A DNA stretch of 64,000 nt from Chitinophaga eiseniae (lineage in GTDB: Bacteria; Bacteroidota; Bacteroidia; Chitinophagales; Chitinophagaceae): the NCBI RefSeq assembly GCF_900167135.1, contig NZ_FUWZ01000003.1:496001-560000 (forward strand). The letters run 5' to 3'. The stretch's first letter is position 1. Each line of letters begins with the position of its first letter. A program made the translations under genes and the position numbers. This document shows, in pieces, positions 1-9,805 of the stretch. A model generated the notes under the pieces. It was not told the origin of the DNA, ran no database searches, and saw only the letters and a list, made by a program, of their open reading frames with translations.

Positions 1-1
1 C

Positions 2-775
2 AAACAGTTCGGTGTAAAAGTGGAACCTTATTACTTCGACCTTAACGACCGGAAGTCTTTTGTAAAAATTGCCAAACAGGTACTTAAAAACCCGGTGGAT
101 GGAATCCTGCTGGCACCCTCCTTTATTGAAGAATCTGTTTCGTTTATCCGTTCCTGTGAAGAACACAACATCCCCTACGTTTTTATCAATTCTGATATCC
201 CCCAGGAGGAAAGCCTCTGTTACATCGGCCCCGACCTGTTCCGCAGCGGCTATCAGGCGGGACAACTGATCCATTACTGCACTCCCAACAATGCGCGTGT
301 ACTGGTACTCAACATCTCCCATGAGATAGAAGACCATCACCACCTGCTCCGCAAAGAAGAAGGACTACGCGCCTACTTTAAAGACACCAAACGGCCTATC
401 ATCAAAAAAGACGTCCGTCAAACCGATCAGGCCTCCATCGAAAAAGAACTCTCAAAAACTTTTCAGCAGCATCCTGATGTACGCGCAGTGTTTGTGACCA
501 ATTCCAGGGTAGCCGCCGTTTCCCGCTACCTCGAGAAAAAAGGTCTCCGTAAAGGTATCCTGCTCATTGGCTATGACTTCACCAAAGAAAACGTTGCTCA
601 CCTCGATCAGGGACATATTGATTTTCTGATCTGCCAACAACCACAGGAACAGGGCTATCGCGGTATCATGACGCTCTACCAGCACCTCGTGATGAAAGTG
701 CCGGTAGAAAAAACGCATTTTATGCCGATTGATATTATCACGAAAGAGAATCATGCTTTTTATATTCAGCCGTAA
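2..775 (+). CDS. LacI/GalR-family transcriptional regulator, C-terminal part (partial at left edge)
   Basis: The reading frame is open from base 2, so the gene starts outside the window and its N-terminal helix-turn-helix is not visible. What remains is the periplasmic-binding-protein-like effector domain: a DGILLAPS segment, 'GPDLFRSGYQAGQLI', and near the end 'LLIGYDFTKENVAHLDQG' followed by 'ICQQPQEQGYRGI'. This order is typical of LacI/GalR sugar-responsive regulators. A GTG at 20 is an internal valine codon, not a start. The stop is 9 bp from the convergent symporter stop. A small inverted repeat CCGTAA-CGA-TTACGG (770-784) fills the junction. Confidence 0.85.
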   Translation, partial: KQFGVKVEPYYFDLNDRKSFVKIAKQVLKNPVDGILLAPSFIEESVSFIRSCEEHNIPYVFINSDIPQEESLCYIGPDLFRSGYQAGQLIHYCTPNNARVLVLNISHEIEDHHHLLRKEEGLRAYFKDTKRPIIKKDVRQTDQASIEKELSKTFQQHPDVRAVFVTNSRVAAVSRYLEKKGLRKGILLIGYDFTKENVAHLDQGHIDFLICQQPQEQGYRGIMTLYQHLVMKVPVEKTHFMPIDIITKENHAFYIQP

Positions 776-784
776 CGATTACGG

Positions 785-2356
785 TTACGCATATACGATA
801 TAAAAATACAATACCACTGCTGTAATCAATGCCCACCATAAGGTTGGATTACGCAATCCCCGCGACTGCTGTAGCAGGTCTGCCGGCAGTTTCAGGCTTT
901 CCCGGTTCCAGATCAATCCTTTCAGTTCCGCTTCCGGCACCGGTTTGGTCAGCAGACTCACGACAATACACAGCAGCATACAACTCCAGAAAACGATACC
1001 TGTCCGATTGAAGAAGGGCATGGCCGGGAAAATGATTTCCATGGCCACCGACATCGGAATAGTGAGCATCCCAGCTGCCAGCGCACCTGCGTGCGTAGTG
1101 CGTTTCCACAGGATTCCCAGCAGAAACATCGTTGCAATGCCAGGTGTAAACAGCCCGTAAGCGTTCATCAGGTACAGGAAGATCGGTTTTTTGGAGTGGG
1201 TCAGGAACAATCCTGTACACAGAATACCAATGACGATGATCACTGCTCCCGCTATACGGCCAAAACGCACCGCCTCTGCTTCTGTCGCTTTTTTACGGAA
1301 ATACGGCAGGTAGATGTCTACCGTGAGGATGGTGGTGCAGGAATTGATAGCGCCGGACAAATGTGACATCACCGCAGCAATAAGGCCCGCCATGACCAGC
1401 CCCACCAGCCCTGTAGGCAGCAACTTCTCCACCAGCGTAGGAAACAACAGATCCGGCTTTTCCAGGTTGGGAAAAAGTTTAGGCGCCACCAATGCCGGCA
1501 CGGTGATGATTACCGGCACCAGGAACTTCAGATAGTCACCAAAGACCACTCCCATGCGGGCATGCCATTCATTTTTAGCTGCCAGCACCCGCTGTACGAT
1601 GAACTGGTTGGTAGCGCAGTAAAAAACACTGATACAAAGCACCCCGCCAAGGTACATCGTCCATGGGAAGTCGGCATCATCCGCCGGCAGGATCAGGTCC
1701 CAGTCCTTTACGGTATCAGTAATGGCACTCACGCCTCCGGCGGCGTTCACGGTTGCAATGGTGAGCGCAATACCACCCATCACGAGTACAATCAGCTGCA
1801 GCATTTCCGTATAGATCACGGCGCGCAATCCCCCGGCGATCGTATATATGCCGGTGACAGCAGCCAGTATCACGACGCTGGTCATCACAGAGATGCCCAG
1901 CAGCGAATGTAGTGACAACGCGCCCAGGTACAATACGGCGCTGATTTCCACGAGCACGTAAGTGAGCAGGATAAGGCCGGCGTAGGTTGTACGGGCGGCG
2001 GTACCAAAACGTTTTTCCAGGAATTCGGGTACTGTGTAGAAACCATTGCGGATATAAAAAGGCAGGAATATCCACAAAAGGGCATTAAAACCCATCAGGA
2101 TGGCGCCCCACTCCATAGCGATAGCTACAAAGCCACGGCTGTAAGCTACGCCCATCGCGCCCACCAGGTGATGGCTGCTGATATTGGCAGCGATGATGCT
2201 GCCACCGATCATCCACCAGGGCAGTTTATCGCCCGCCAGAAAATAATCGCGTTTGGTCTGCTGTGCCTTACGGGATGCATAAATACCCAGGCCGATAACG
2301 CCCAGGATATACGCACCGAATATAATGGCGTCCAGCAAAGTAAGGTTCAGGTTCAT
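785..2356 (-). CDS. Sodium:solute symporter (SSS/SLC5 family)
   Basis: A 523-residue inner-membrane protein with about 13-14 hydrophobic segments. The N-terminal 'DYFLAGDKLPWWMIGGS' segment and the 'YTIAGGLRAVIYTEMLQ' motif are hallmarks of the Na+/solute symporter family, SGLT-like branch. It probably carries the product of the extracellular enzymes of this operon into the cytoplasm with sodium. The ATG at 2356 overlaps the stop of the upstream gene by 4 bp, so the two are translationally coupled at the distal end of the operon. The substrate cannot be read from sequence. A sugar, sugar acid or amino sugar is likely from context. Confidence 0.9.
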   Translation of the reverse strand: MNLNLTLLDAIIFGAYILGVIGLGIYASRKAQQTKRDYFLAGDKLPWWMIGGSIIAANISSHHLVGAMGVAYSRGFVAIAMEWGAILMGFNALLWIFLPFYIRNGFYTVPEFLEKRFGTAARTTYAGLILLTYVLVEISAVLYLGALSLHSLLGISVMTSVVILAAVTGIYTIAGGLRAVIYTEMLQLIVLVMGGIALTIATVNAAGGVSAITDTVKDWDLILPADDADFPWTMYLGGVLCISVFYCATNQFIVQRVLAAKNEWHARMGVVFGDYLKFLVPVIITVPALVAPKLFPNLEKPDLLFPTLVEKLLPTGLVGLVMAGLIAAVMSHLSGAINSCTTILTVDIYLPYFRKKATEAEAVRFGRIAGAVIIVIGILCTGLFLTHSKKPIFLYLMNAYGLFTPGIATMFLLGILWKRTTHAGALAAGMLTIPMSVAMEIIFPAMPFFNRTGIVFWSCMLLCIVVSLLTKPVPEAELKGLIWNRESLKLPADLLQQSRGLRNPTLWWALITAVVLYFYIVYA

Positions 2357-3711
2357 GCGGTTTGGATCATTCGTTGTGAAATAGAGGTGGCGGAGCGTAT
2401 CAGCCGCTCCAGGGAGCCTTTCTCAAAAGGCGTTTGCCATACCGCATAACTTTGATGGTTAAACGATTCTTCCGGCGGCAGGTAACCGGCATAACCATTG
2501 ACGATATTCATCACGGCAACCGCCGCCGGGGCCAGTTCCTGCCGCAGTGTCGTCTGAAAACCGGAATAGGCTTCATTCGGCTGACCGGCCAGTATGGAAT
2601 TGCCCAATCGCCATATCCACAGCGGCATCTTCGTGACGGTCCCTTCTCCGACTGTTTTACGGATACCCCGTTGCCGCCATAACCGTTCTTTGATGACATG
2701 GTCCTCACAGGCAGCCCAGGCAGCCTCAATATCTGTCAGCGATGGCATTGGTTTCAGCACCATATCTACATCCGCCATTTCTGCTATCAGCGTAGTCGCT
2801 GGCGGTGCGGGTGTTTTTTTCCAGATCGCCAGGGAAGCGCCGGACTCCACCACACCGGTATAGGTTAGTGCTGTATCGGCGGGCAGCATCCCTTCCAGTG
2901 CAGACAGTATCGCAAAACCCAGTTGCCGCCCGTAGCTGTCAGCCAGCGAAGTATCGCCGCTGTATTGCTCCGCCGGCGAGAGTTCGCCGGAGGCGCCCTG
3001 CAAAAACAAACAGAACGCGCCGGTAGCCGGTTCCACCACGCTGCGCATACCGCCGATGTAATCGGGCGACAGCAACTGATTGTCCCATGCCAGCGTAGTA
3101 GGGTGACATGCGTAATTAACGATGGTACCGATGACAAGGCCGGCTGCGTTCGTGATACGGCCTGTCAGCAGCGTATCATCAGCAGCGGCGCCGGGATTAT
3201 AACCCACCACCAGCCGGTCGCCGCCCGGTTCGGGAAAGTCGCGGTTGACCGCCAGCCCGCAATGTCCGTACCGCCACGTAAGCGTGGCCGGCTGCGCGGA
3301 GGCCATGGCCTCGCGGGCAGCATCAACCGCCACCTGCTGCACCTGCTGCAGGTACGGAATAATGAACTGCCCACCGGGCTTGCCTGCATCTTCACTGAAG
3401 GTGCTGGGGCCCGCGTGGGTATGCGTCAAACAGAACATCAATCGCTCTTCCGGCAGTGACAACGCAGCCAGGATGCCATGCCGTAAATTTCTTTCATCTG
3501 CAGCGCTCTTCCACCATCCCAGATCGGCGGAAATGAGTACCAGCGGCGCCGTAGCTGCCGCTGTCTGAAAAGTAATACAGGTGAGGGTCAGCGGCATATG
3601 CACCCCGGCCGCCACATCGTGTGTAGCAGCGCCCCAGTTACGGGCGAAGATGCCCACCGGCGGCGTAATATCTTTCCTGGCAATGCCTATGATTCCGTGG
3701 TAGTTCATCAT
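2353..3711 (-). CDS. Neutral ceramidase-like hydrolase (single-domain form)
   Basis: A 452-residue protein that starts with 'GIARKDITPPVG', the opening signature of the neutral/alkaline ceramidase N-terminal domain. It continues with 'LVLISADLGWW', 'CLTHTHAGPS' (candidate zinc-binding histidines) and 'VNYACHPTTLAWDN'. True ceramidases are about 650-750 residues with an extra C-terminal domain and a signal peptide. Both are missing, so this is probably a cytoplasmic Zn-dependent amidase or esterase of the same fold. It lies 12 bp after the SDR gene and overlaps the symporter start. Being embedded in a sugar-acid operon, it may act on an acylated or amide-linked intermediate; that is inference. 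Confidence 0.75.
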   Translation of the reverse strand: MMNYHGIIGIARKDITPPVGIFARNWGAATHDVAAGVHMPLTLTCITFQTAAATAPLVLISADLGWWKSAADERNLRHGILAALSLPEERLMFCLTHTHAGPSTFSEDAGKPGGQFIIPYLQQVQQVAVDAAREAMASAQPATLTWRYGHCGLAVNRDFPEPGGDRLVVGYNPGAAADDTLLTGRITNAAGLVIGTIVNYACHPTTLAWDNQLLSPDYIGGMRSVVEPATGAFCLFLQGASGELSPAEQYSGDTSLADSYGRQLGFAILSALEGMLPADTALTYTGVVESGASLAIWKKTPAPPATTLIAEMADVDMVLKPMPSLTDIEAAWAACEDHVIKERLWRQRGIRKTVGEGTVTKMPLWIWRLGNSILAGQPNEAYSGFQTTLRQELAPAAVAVMNIVNGYAGYLPPEESFNHQSYAVWQTPFEKGSLERLIRSATSISQRMIQTA

Positions 3712-3723
3712 GTCGTTCGTTTG

Positions 3724-4488
3724 TTACAAGAGAGACAGGCCACCATCCATCAGCAGCACGCTGCCGGTGATATGCCTGTTTTCCGGGTCACAGAGGCGCA
3801 CCACCTCGCGGGCCACCTGCTGCGGTGTGATCAGCTGCCGCACGGGCGTTTTCAGGCGCGCATGCTCTTTCTGTTCCGGCGCCTGTTGCCATACCACGCG
3901 GCTAAGGCCAGCGTCTACATAACCCGGGGCGATCTCGTTAACCATAATGCCATGCGGCGCCAGTTCCAGCGCCATACATTTGGATAACATACGCAGACCG
4001 GCTTTGGACACCGAGTACGCAGGGATATGGCTGTGCGCCACTTCCGCCGCCCAGCTGCCCACGAAGACAACGCTGCCGGTTACACGCTGTTCCAGCATAC
4101 GGGCCGTGACCGCACGCGCCACATGAAAAGCACCGTCGAGGTTCACCCGCAGCTCTTGGCTCCACTGCTCCGCCGTGACCTGATACAGACCGGCGATGGT
4201 GACGGTAGCTGCATTGGCGACTACCATGCTCACCAGGCCCAATGCTGCTTCCGCGGCCTGCAGCCAGTGGTTTACCGCCGCCGCGTCGGATACGTCTACC
4301 TGTGCATAGTGACAGGGCGCCCCGATCGACTTCAGCTCCTCCAGCAATGGCCGGGCTTCCGCTTCGGGTTGTATGTCTCCCAGCGCCACTCCGGCGCCCT
4401 GCGCTGCAAACGCAAGCGCTGCCGCCCTGCCGATGTCGCCAAGGGCGCCACTGATCAGGACTGTTTTCTTTTCGAATAGTTTCTCCAT
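3724..4488 (-). CDS. Short-chain dehydrogenase/reductase (SDR)
   Basis: A classical SDR of 254 residues. The nucleotide-binding motif SGALGDIG is at residues 13-20, an NAA segment at 92-94, and the catalytic Ser145, Tyr158 and Lys162 are in 'AYSVSKAGL'. The ending 'VLLMDGGLSL' is typical of the family. I chose the ATG at 4488. The frame can be extended to 4521, but that adds 11 residues inside the previous gene, while 4488 leaves a 10-bp gap. It is likely an NAD(P)-dependent oxidation of a sugar or sugar-acid intermediate, working with the dehydratase next door. Confidence 0.88.
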   Translation of the reverse strand: MEKLFEKKTVLISGALGDIGRAAALAFAAQGAGVALGDIQPEAEARPLLEELKSIGAPCHYAQVDVSDAAAVNHWLQAAEAALGLVSMVVANAATVTIAGLYQVTAEQWSQELRVNLDGAFHVARAVTARMLEQRVTGSVVFVGSWAAEVAHSHIPAYSVSKAGLRMLSKCMALELAPHGIMVNEIAPGYVDAGLSRVVWQQAPEQKEHARLKTPVRQLITPQQVAREVVRLCDPENRHITGSVLLMDGGLSLL

Positions 4489-4498
4489 AACCGCTGTT

Positions 4499-5677
4499 TT
4501 ACCAGTCACCGACGCTGCCATCTTTATAGAACGTCCGCTGTAACACCTCCTGTTGGAAAGGATGTTTTTTCACGGCCGCTTCGTTGATCTCTATGCCCAA
4601 CCCCGGGCGGTGATTGGGTTTTACGATCCTCCCTTTTTTCTCTACTGTAAATCCTTCGCTCACTACTTCCTCCCGCCACGGTACATCGTTGTGCACACTC
4701 TCACAAATCGCATAGGAAGGCGTGGCAAAGCCTAACTCAATCGATGCCGCAGTACTTACCGGTCCCTGCGGATTGTGCGGTGCTACCGCCACGCGATAAG
4801 CTTCCGCCAGCGCGGCAATCCGTCTTACTTCACTCAGTCCGCCACAGTGGGTGATATCCGGCTGGATCACGCTGACGGCGCGTTTCTCCAGCATGTCCCT
4901 GAAAGCATGCACGCCCACCAGCCTTTCTCCGCTGGCAATCGGTGTTTTCACCGCCTGCTGTATCCGGGCGATGTCTTCCATTGTTTCGGGCCAGCAGGGC
5001 TCTTCAAAGAAATAGAGGCCGTACGGTTCCAGCGCCTTCGCAAACTGAAGCCCCATCAACGGGCTGGGACGGGCGTGACAGTCCACCATGATATCGATGT
5101 CCTCTCCCACTGCTTCCCGCATAGCACGCACACAGGCTTCTGCATAACGGACAGGCTTCAGTCCTTCCAGCGGCATGGTTTCCGGTACCGCCATGGACTT
5201 AAACGCCGTAAAACCGTCTTCCACGGCACGTGCCGCCAGTTCGCCGAAACGGCCGGCATCATCCGGGCGTGTTTCATAGAAGTCCTCCATTTTGCCGCCG
5301 CCCAGATGGCAATACAAGCGGATATAATCTCTTACGCGCCCGCCCCATAACTCATGACAGGGTACGCCGTGGATCTTCCCCAGGATATCCCATAGGGCGA
5401 TATCGATACCGCTGATGGCCGTGCCGCGAACGATACCGTTGCCATGCCAGAAATGCTGGCGGTACATCATCTGCCACAGATATTCGATGCGGCGCGGATC
5501 TTCGCCGATCAGCAGCTGGCTGATATCTTCCACAGCGCCTACCACCGCCCGTGTGTGCCACTCCAGCGTTGCTTCTCCCCAGCCCCACAGCCCGGGCTGG
5601 TCCGTGATGATTTTGATAAAGATCCAGTTACGCATCCGCGCGTGACAAACCTGTGTTTCTATCGCCGTTATCTTCAT
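4499..5677 (-). CDS. Enolase-superfamily sugar-acid dehydratase (galactonate dehydratase-like)
   Basis: A 392-residue mandelate racemase/muconate lactonizing enzyme family member. The metal ligands are visible as Asp199 in '[10 protein letters not shown]', Glu225/226 in '[10 protein letters not shown]' and Glu251 in 'ASGERLVG'. Asp274 lies in 'QPDITHCGG' and the catalytic His301 in '[11 protein letters not shown]'. The Asp-x-His pair (D199, H201) is the arrangement of D-galactonate and D-mannonate dehydratases, which remove water from aldonic acids to give 2-keto-3-deoxy acids. The ATG overlaps the end of the aminotransferase gene by 4 bp. Which acid is used cannot be decided by eye. Confidence 0.88.
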   Translation of the reverse strand: MKITAIETQVCHARMRNWIFIKIITDQPGLWGWGEATLEWHTRAVVGAVEDISQLLIGEDPRRIEYLWQMMYRQHFWHGNGIVRGTAISGIDIALWDILGKIHGVPCHELWGGRVRDYIRLYCHLGGGKMEDFYETRPDDAGRFGELAARAVEDGFTAFKSMAVPETMPLEGLKPVRYAEACVRAMREAVGEDIDIMVDCHARPSPLMGLQFAKALEPYGLYFFEEPCWPETMEDIARIQQAVKTPIASGERLVGVHAFRDMLEKRAVSVIQPDITHCGGLSEVRRIAALAEAYRVAVAPHNPQGPVSTAASIELGFATPSYAICESVHNDVPWREEVVSEGFTVEKKGRIVKPNHRPGLGIEINEAAVKKHPFQQEVLQRTFYKDGSVGDW

Positions 5678-6996
5678 AGCGCTGCTAATATTGATTGGGT
5701 TTTGTCTAATGTTTCTTCGATGTCTTTGGTGGTATGCGCATAGGAGATACTACCCTGTTTGATCGGTAAAGGAAAGTTAAAGATTCCCTTTTCAATCAGC
5801 TTCAAACGGTATGTTTTATCAAACGTAAAATCATGGTGTTTCAATATATCATGATAATCCACCGGGTTGTGGTCCATAAAATACACACAAAAAGCGGAAC
5901 CCTGGCGGGCAATATGGAAAGGCCTGCCGGAAGTACTGAAGATATCATTTAAACCATCTTCCAGCATTTGCCCCAGCGCGTTCACATGATCATACACCTT
6001 AAACTCCGCAGATGCCAGCTTCCGCACGGTGGCAATGGCCGCCGCCGTGGTCAGCGGGTGTGCATTAAAAGTACCGGCGATCAGTACTCTTTTGCTTTTA
6101 TCGGGATGGATAAAGTAATCCATATATTTTTTCTTCCCGGCGATCACGCCCACCGGGTAACCGTTGGCCACCGCCTTACCAAAAGTACTCAGGTCAGGGG
6201 TAACGCCACACAGCTGCTGATAGCCGCCTAACGCATGACGGAAGCCTGTCTTCACTTCATCAAAGATCAATAGAAAACCTTGCTCGTCGGCCAGCCGGCG
6301 CAGCGCTTCGAGGTAACCCGCCTGTGGTTTCACCACGCCGATGTTCTGTAAGATGGGTTCCAGCAGGATACCCGCTACCGGGTAACGTTGCAGGATATAC
6401 TCCACAGAAGCGATGTCGTTGTAGTTGATCACATGCACCAGCGACGAATGACCTTCCGGGATACCGGCGGAAAGAGCATCAAACGGATACTCTCCCGGGC
6501 TGACACGCTCTCCCACATCTGCGAGGCTGCTGATCACATTACAGGCAACGTCATTATGCCAACCGTTGTAACCGCCCTGCATAACTATGATATGGTTTTT
6601 GCCGGTAACGGCGCGGGCTATACGTATTGCGTGATAAGTCGCTTCAGACCCTGTCGTGGTAATTTCGATGCTCTCCGCAGAAGGTACGCTGCCGCAGAAA
6701 AGCTGCGCAAATTCCCCTTCGAGGTTGGTGGGGCCGGCGCCCATCAGAAGTGTTGCATTATCCAGTGCAGCGCGTACCGCGTTATTCACGTCCGGGTCGT
6801 TGTGTCCCAGGAAAGAGGCTGCGAAACCCGCCTGGTAGTCGATGTATTCGTTTCCTTCCAGGTCTTTCACCCGGCTCCCCTGTCCGCTGACAAAACAAAT
6901 ATTGGGATCTGACTTACGGTTCAGGGATACCACGCCACCGGGTATCCATTGTTCATTGCTCTTTAAAAGCGAGGATGATTTGGGCCATGCGTTCAT
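5674..6996 (-). CDS. Class III PLP aminotransferase (glutamate-1-semialdehyde aminomutase-like)
   Basis: A PLP enzyme of fold type I. The frame shows '[10 protein letters not shown]', '[10 protein letters not shown]', '[16 protein letters not shown]', the cofactor-binding '[10 protein letters not shown]', and the Schiff-base lysine in '[14 protein letters not shown]' (residue 274 with the chosen start). This resembles glutamate-1-semialdehyde aminomutase and related ω-aminotransferases. Sitting in a catabolic operon, it is unlikely to serve haem synthesis and more likely acts on an amino sugar or amino acid side product. I chose the ATG at 6996. A GTG at 7032 would add 12 residues of poor quality and leave almost no gap to the upstream gene. 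Confidence 0.87.
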   Translation of the reverse strand: MNAWPKSSSLLKSNEQWIPGGVVSLNRKSDPNICFVSGQGSRVKDLEGNEYIDYQAGFAASFLGHNDPDVNNAVRAALDNATLLMGAGPTNLEGEFAQLFCGSVPSAESIEITTTGSEATYHAIRIARAVTGKNHIIVMQGGYNGWHNDVACNVISSLADVGERVSPGEYPFDALSAGIPEGHSSLVHVINYNDIASVEYILQRYPVAGILLEPILQNIGVVKPQAGYLEALRRLADEQGFLLIFDEVKTGFRHALGGYQQLCGVTPDLSTFGKAVANGYPVGVIAGKKKYMDYFIHPDKSKRVLIAGTFNAHPLTTAAAIATVRKLASAEFKVYDHVNALGQMLEDGLNDIFSTSGRPFHIARQGSAFCVYFMDHNPVDYHDILKHHDFTFDKTYRLKLIEKGIFNFPLPIKQGSISYAHTTKDIEETLDKTQSILAAL

Positions 6997-7032
6997 AATA
7001 GCGATGCTGTTAAAATTTATGTAAAATCTCAC

Positions 7033-8283
7033 TTATTTCATGTTCCTGACAGACACCCCGCTGATACGGCAGTTTTTAATGACTGCACCGGCGGCCTGCC
7101 ACAGCAGGTCGCCCTGTATTTGCTGATGCCGGATGTCTACCTGATCGATATGAAGAGAATCGATGATTGTATGTTTATCGAACGAAAACTGCGGATTGGC
7201 GTAACGCCGTTCCTCCCGGCTCACGCGGCTGATATCCAGCCGGTCTATCACCGATTGTCTGACGCAGATAACGCCATATTCTGTGGGATACCACGCCTGC
7301 GTGGAACGGCCATATACATTGGCGCCCGACACCTCCCTGATGGTTACATTTGAGAAGTAGCCGGTCTTGTCGAAAAGGCTGTAAAACAGGACAGAAGCCA
7401 TCGCAGTATTGCCATGTACATTTTCTATGGTGATATCACTCACCTTCCTGTTTTCAAACGTATAAAAAGCAACTGCCTTGAGCGTGGGGATGGAATCGTA
7501 TATATTTTCAGGGGTAATATTGCGTACGGTGATGTCCCGGTAGTCCACAGCAGGGAAAGGCGCCATTTTCCCCTGGAAACAGGCGCCTCCCGCTGCAAAT
7601 GCCACCAGGTCGTCGTTGGTAAACCCGGAAATATTTTCGATGCGGACATGGTTGCCCCCACCGGTCACACCATCGCCGTTTTGCCCGAGCGCACTGGTAT
7701 GTCGGGCATCTTTGAAAGGGTTCTGCTGAAAATGGACATCGTGTATGTGTACGGTGTCACATTCCATGTAGGCGATGCCCCAGCTCCGGGTACTGTCAAT
7801 CTGCAGGTTACTTACCTCCAGCTGCCGCACCTTATAGAAGAACATACCGAAACAAAATTCGGAGCTGTCTACCGTGCTGCGGATAGTCCGTGTCTGCGTC
7901 CATCCGTTACCGTTCCATTTGCCACCTGTCACCTTAATATGCGCGTTCCCGTTGACCTGATCTTCATTCTGCAACAGGTACTGGTTACTGGAGGGTTTCA
8001 GCTCGATATAGGCATCCGGACTGGCTTCCAGCGTAAAATAAGAAGGTAGCCTGATGGGCTGCGCGATCAGGTAGTGCCCTTTCGGAACAAATATTTTGCG
8101 TGTCCCGTTCTTTTGTGCCTTGACAATAGCCCGTTGAAAGGCTTTACTATCGTCCGTATTACCGTCCGCCAGGGCACCATGAGCGCGCACGTTGGTCACC
8201 TGCTGTGCATAGGATATTATACCACCCAGCATCACCAGGCTGACAAGTATGATCCTTTTAACAATTTCCTTCTGGTACAACAT
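7033..8283 (-). CDS. Secreted pectin-lyase-fold protein (GH28-related)
   Basis: About 416 residues with an N-terminal hydrophobic signal segment ending near 'ISYAQQ'. 'VRAHGALADGNTDDSKAFQ' follows, the classic opening of right-handed parallel beta-helix enzymes of the pectate-lyase-superfamily/GH28-related group. The remainder repeats short segments of the 'VRIENISGFTNDDLVAFA' type, as in beta-helix coils. It probably cleaves or debranches a uronic-acid-containing polysaccharide outside the cytoplasm. The ATG at 8283 is preferred over a TTG three codons upstream. It follows susD by 37 bp. The exact glycoside hydrolase or lyase family cannot be fixed by eye. Confidence 0.8.
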   Translation of the reverse strand: MLYQKEIVKRIILVSLVMLGGIISYAQQVTNVRAHGALADGNTDDSKAFQRAIVKAQKNGTRKIFVPKGHYLIAQPIRLPSYFTLEASPDAYIELKPSSNQYLLQNEDQVNGNAHIKVTGGKWNGNGWTQTRTIRSTVDSSEFCFGMFFYKVRQLEVSNLQIDSTRSWGIAYMECDTVHIHDVHFQQNPFKDARHTSALGQNGDGVTGGGNHVRIENISGFTNDDLVAFAAGGACFQGKMAPFPAVDYRDITVRNITPENIYDSIPTLKAVAFYTFENRKVSDITIENVHGNTAMASVLFYSLFDKTGYFSNVTIREVSGANVYGRSTQAWYPTEYGVICVRQSVIDRLDISRVSREERRYANPQFSFDKHTIIDSLHIDQVDIRHQQIQGDLLWQAAGAVIKNCRISGVSVRNMK

Positions 8284-8320
8284 CCCGTGCAATTAAAGCG
8301 TATGATTGGTTTCTGATGAT

Positions 8321-9787
8321 TTAGTATCCTTCGTTCTGCTTCAGCACACCTGGGGTATACTGATCGATCTGGCGCTGCGGCACCGGGAAAACTGCCATCG
8401 TAGCCAGGGGCGACAGCGTCACCCTGGTGGCCGTACTCGTCGCCGGGTTGTAGTCCCGCTCTTCCTCCTTCATTACCGTCAAGAAACGGCCGGTACGCAC
8501 CAGGTCGGCCCACCTTTCGTTTTCGTAGGCCAGTTCCAGTTGCCTTTCCAGCAGCAGCTTGTCGAGAAAGTTGTCGGCGCCGGCGATATCTGCAGCGGTA
8601 TAGTTGTGGGCCGCATCCCCGAAAGCTCTCTCCCTGACCATATTCAGCTGTATCAGCGCATTGGCTTTATCGCCGCTGTTGTACAATGTTTCGGCATAGA
8701 GCAGTACTACATCGGCGAGGCGCAATACAGGCAGGTCCTGGCCGGAAGTAGCGCCGGTGAATTTGGTCGCGTACTTTTTCACATACGGGCCCCATGCCGG
8801 CGGATCATTGGGAGAAGTAGCCTTTACCACGTAGTCGGAGATAGTGGATGCTTTGCGGCTGTCGCCGTTGATATACTTTTTGTTCAGGCTCCAGGAGGGA
8901 AAGGCATACTGGTTGCCCGAGCCTACAATACCGGCAAGGCCGCCGATCGGTGCGTAATCGATCCCCAACGAATGCCCATTGGCCCCGTCGGTGTATTTGA
9001 TCGCAAGGATAATTTCTTTGTTGTCTTCCGAGGCAAGGCTCCACAAAGTGGCAAAGCTGGGCTCCAGTTGGTAGCCAAAATCCCGGATGGTTTTTTCCAG
9101 GTAAGTTTTGGCGTTGGCCCAGTCTTTCCGGTATACGTACACCTTTCCCAGCAGCCCGGTGGCAGCGCCTTTACTGGCGCGGCCTTTAACCGCTGCAGCC
9201 GGAGCCGGCAGCAGATCAATCGCCGCTTTTAAATCGGCGATGATCAGCTCATAGATTTTATCGGCTGATTCCCTCGACATATTTTTCGCTTCGCTGATGG
9301 AAGGCGTTTTAGTCACCATCGGTACGCCACCAAACAGTTTCACCAGGTCGAAATAAAAGAGGGCGCGCATGAATTTCGCTTCACCGGTGAACTGCTCCTT
9401 TTTGCCGGGAGCGTAGTCAGCGGGGCGGTCAATATTTTCCAGTACGGCGTTAGCACGACCGATGCCGTAAAAACATTTCTCCCAGAAATCGGCTACAGCA
9501 GTATTTTCCGCGTTGACGGTGAGATAATCGAGATCGTTCACACCGGGCATGGCGGTACCCATGTAAAGATTATCGCCGGGCATTTCCATCAGCAGGTAGT
9601 CTTTCGGTTTGCGGTCCTGCATGCTGCTATAGATCCCGATGACTGCCTGGTCCATATCGTTGGACGTTTTATAGAAGTTATTGGTCGTCAGGGAGGAATC
9701 CGGCGTCATGTTCAGCAGGCTGTTAGTACAGCTGCTACCGGCGAGTGCCAGGAGAAACACCGGTATATATAGTTTGTTCTTTTTCAT
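8321..9787 (-). CDS. SusD/RagB-family outer-membrane glycan-binding lipoprotein
   Basis: 488 residues. An N-terminal signal segment with a cysteine at about residue 20 ('LAGSSCTNSLLNMTP') suggests lipidation. The SusD hallmarks follow: 'FYKTSNDMDQAVIGIYSSM', 'GEAKFMRALFYFDLVKLFGG', 'LRLADVVLLYAETLYNSGD', and 'LLERQLELAYENERWADLVR' near the C-terminus. It binds glycan at the cell surface and acts as the lid of the neighbouring SusC channel. It begins 18 bp after the susC stop, in the same transcript. Confidence 0.96.
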   Translation of the reverse strand: MKKNKLYIPVFLLALAGSSCTNSLLNMTPDSSLTTNNFYKTSNDMDQAVIGIYSSMQDRKPKDYLLMEMPGDNLYMGTAMPGVNDLDYLTVNAENTAVADFWEKCFYGIGRANAVLENIDRPADYAPGKKEQFTGEAKFMRALFYFDLVKLFGGVPMVTKTPSISEAKNMSRESADKIYELIIADLKAAIDLLPAPAAAVKGRASKGAATGLLGKVYVYRKDWANAKTYLEKTIRDFGYQLEPSFATLWSLASEDNKEIILAIKYTDGANGHSLGIDYAPIGGLAGIVGSGNQYAFPSWSLNKKYINGDSRKASTISDYVVKATSPNDPPAWGPYVKKYATKFTGATSGQDLPVLRLADVVLLYAETLYNSGDKANALIQLNMVRERAFGDAAHNYTAADIAGADNFLDKLLLERQLELAYENERWADLVRTGRFLTVMKEEERDYNPATSTATRVTLSPLATMAVFPVPQRQIDQYTPGVLKQNEGY

Positions 9788-9805
9788 GGAATACGCTTTT
9801 GCTGA

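Noticed and set aside
5674-6996. hemL (haem biosynthesis glutamate-1-semialdehyde aminomutase)
   Set aside because: It is embedded in a catabolic Sus operon with 4-bp coupling, and no haem genes are near.
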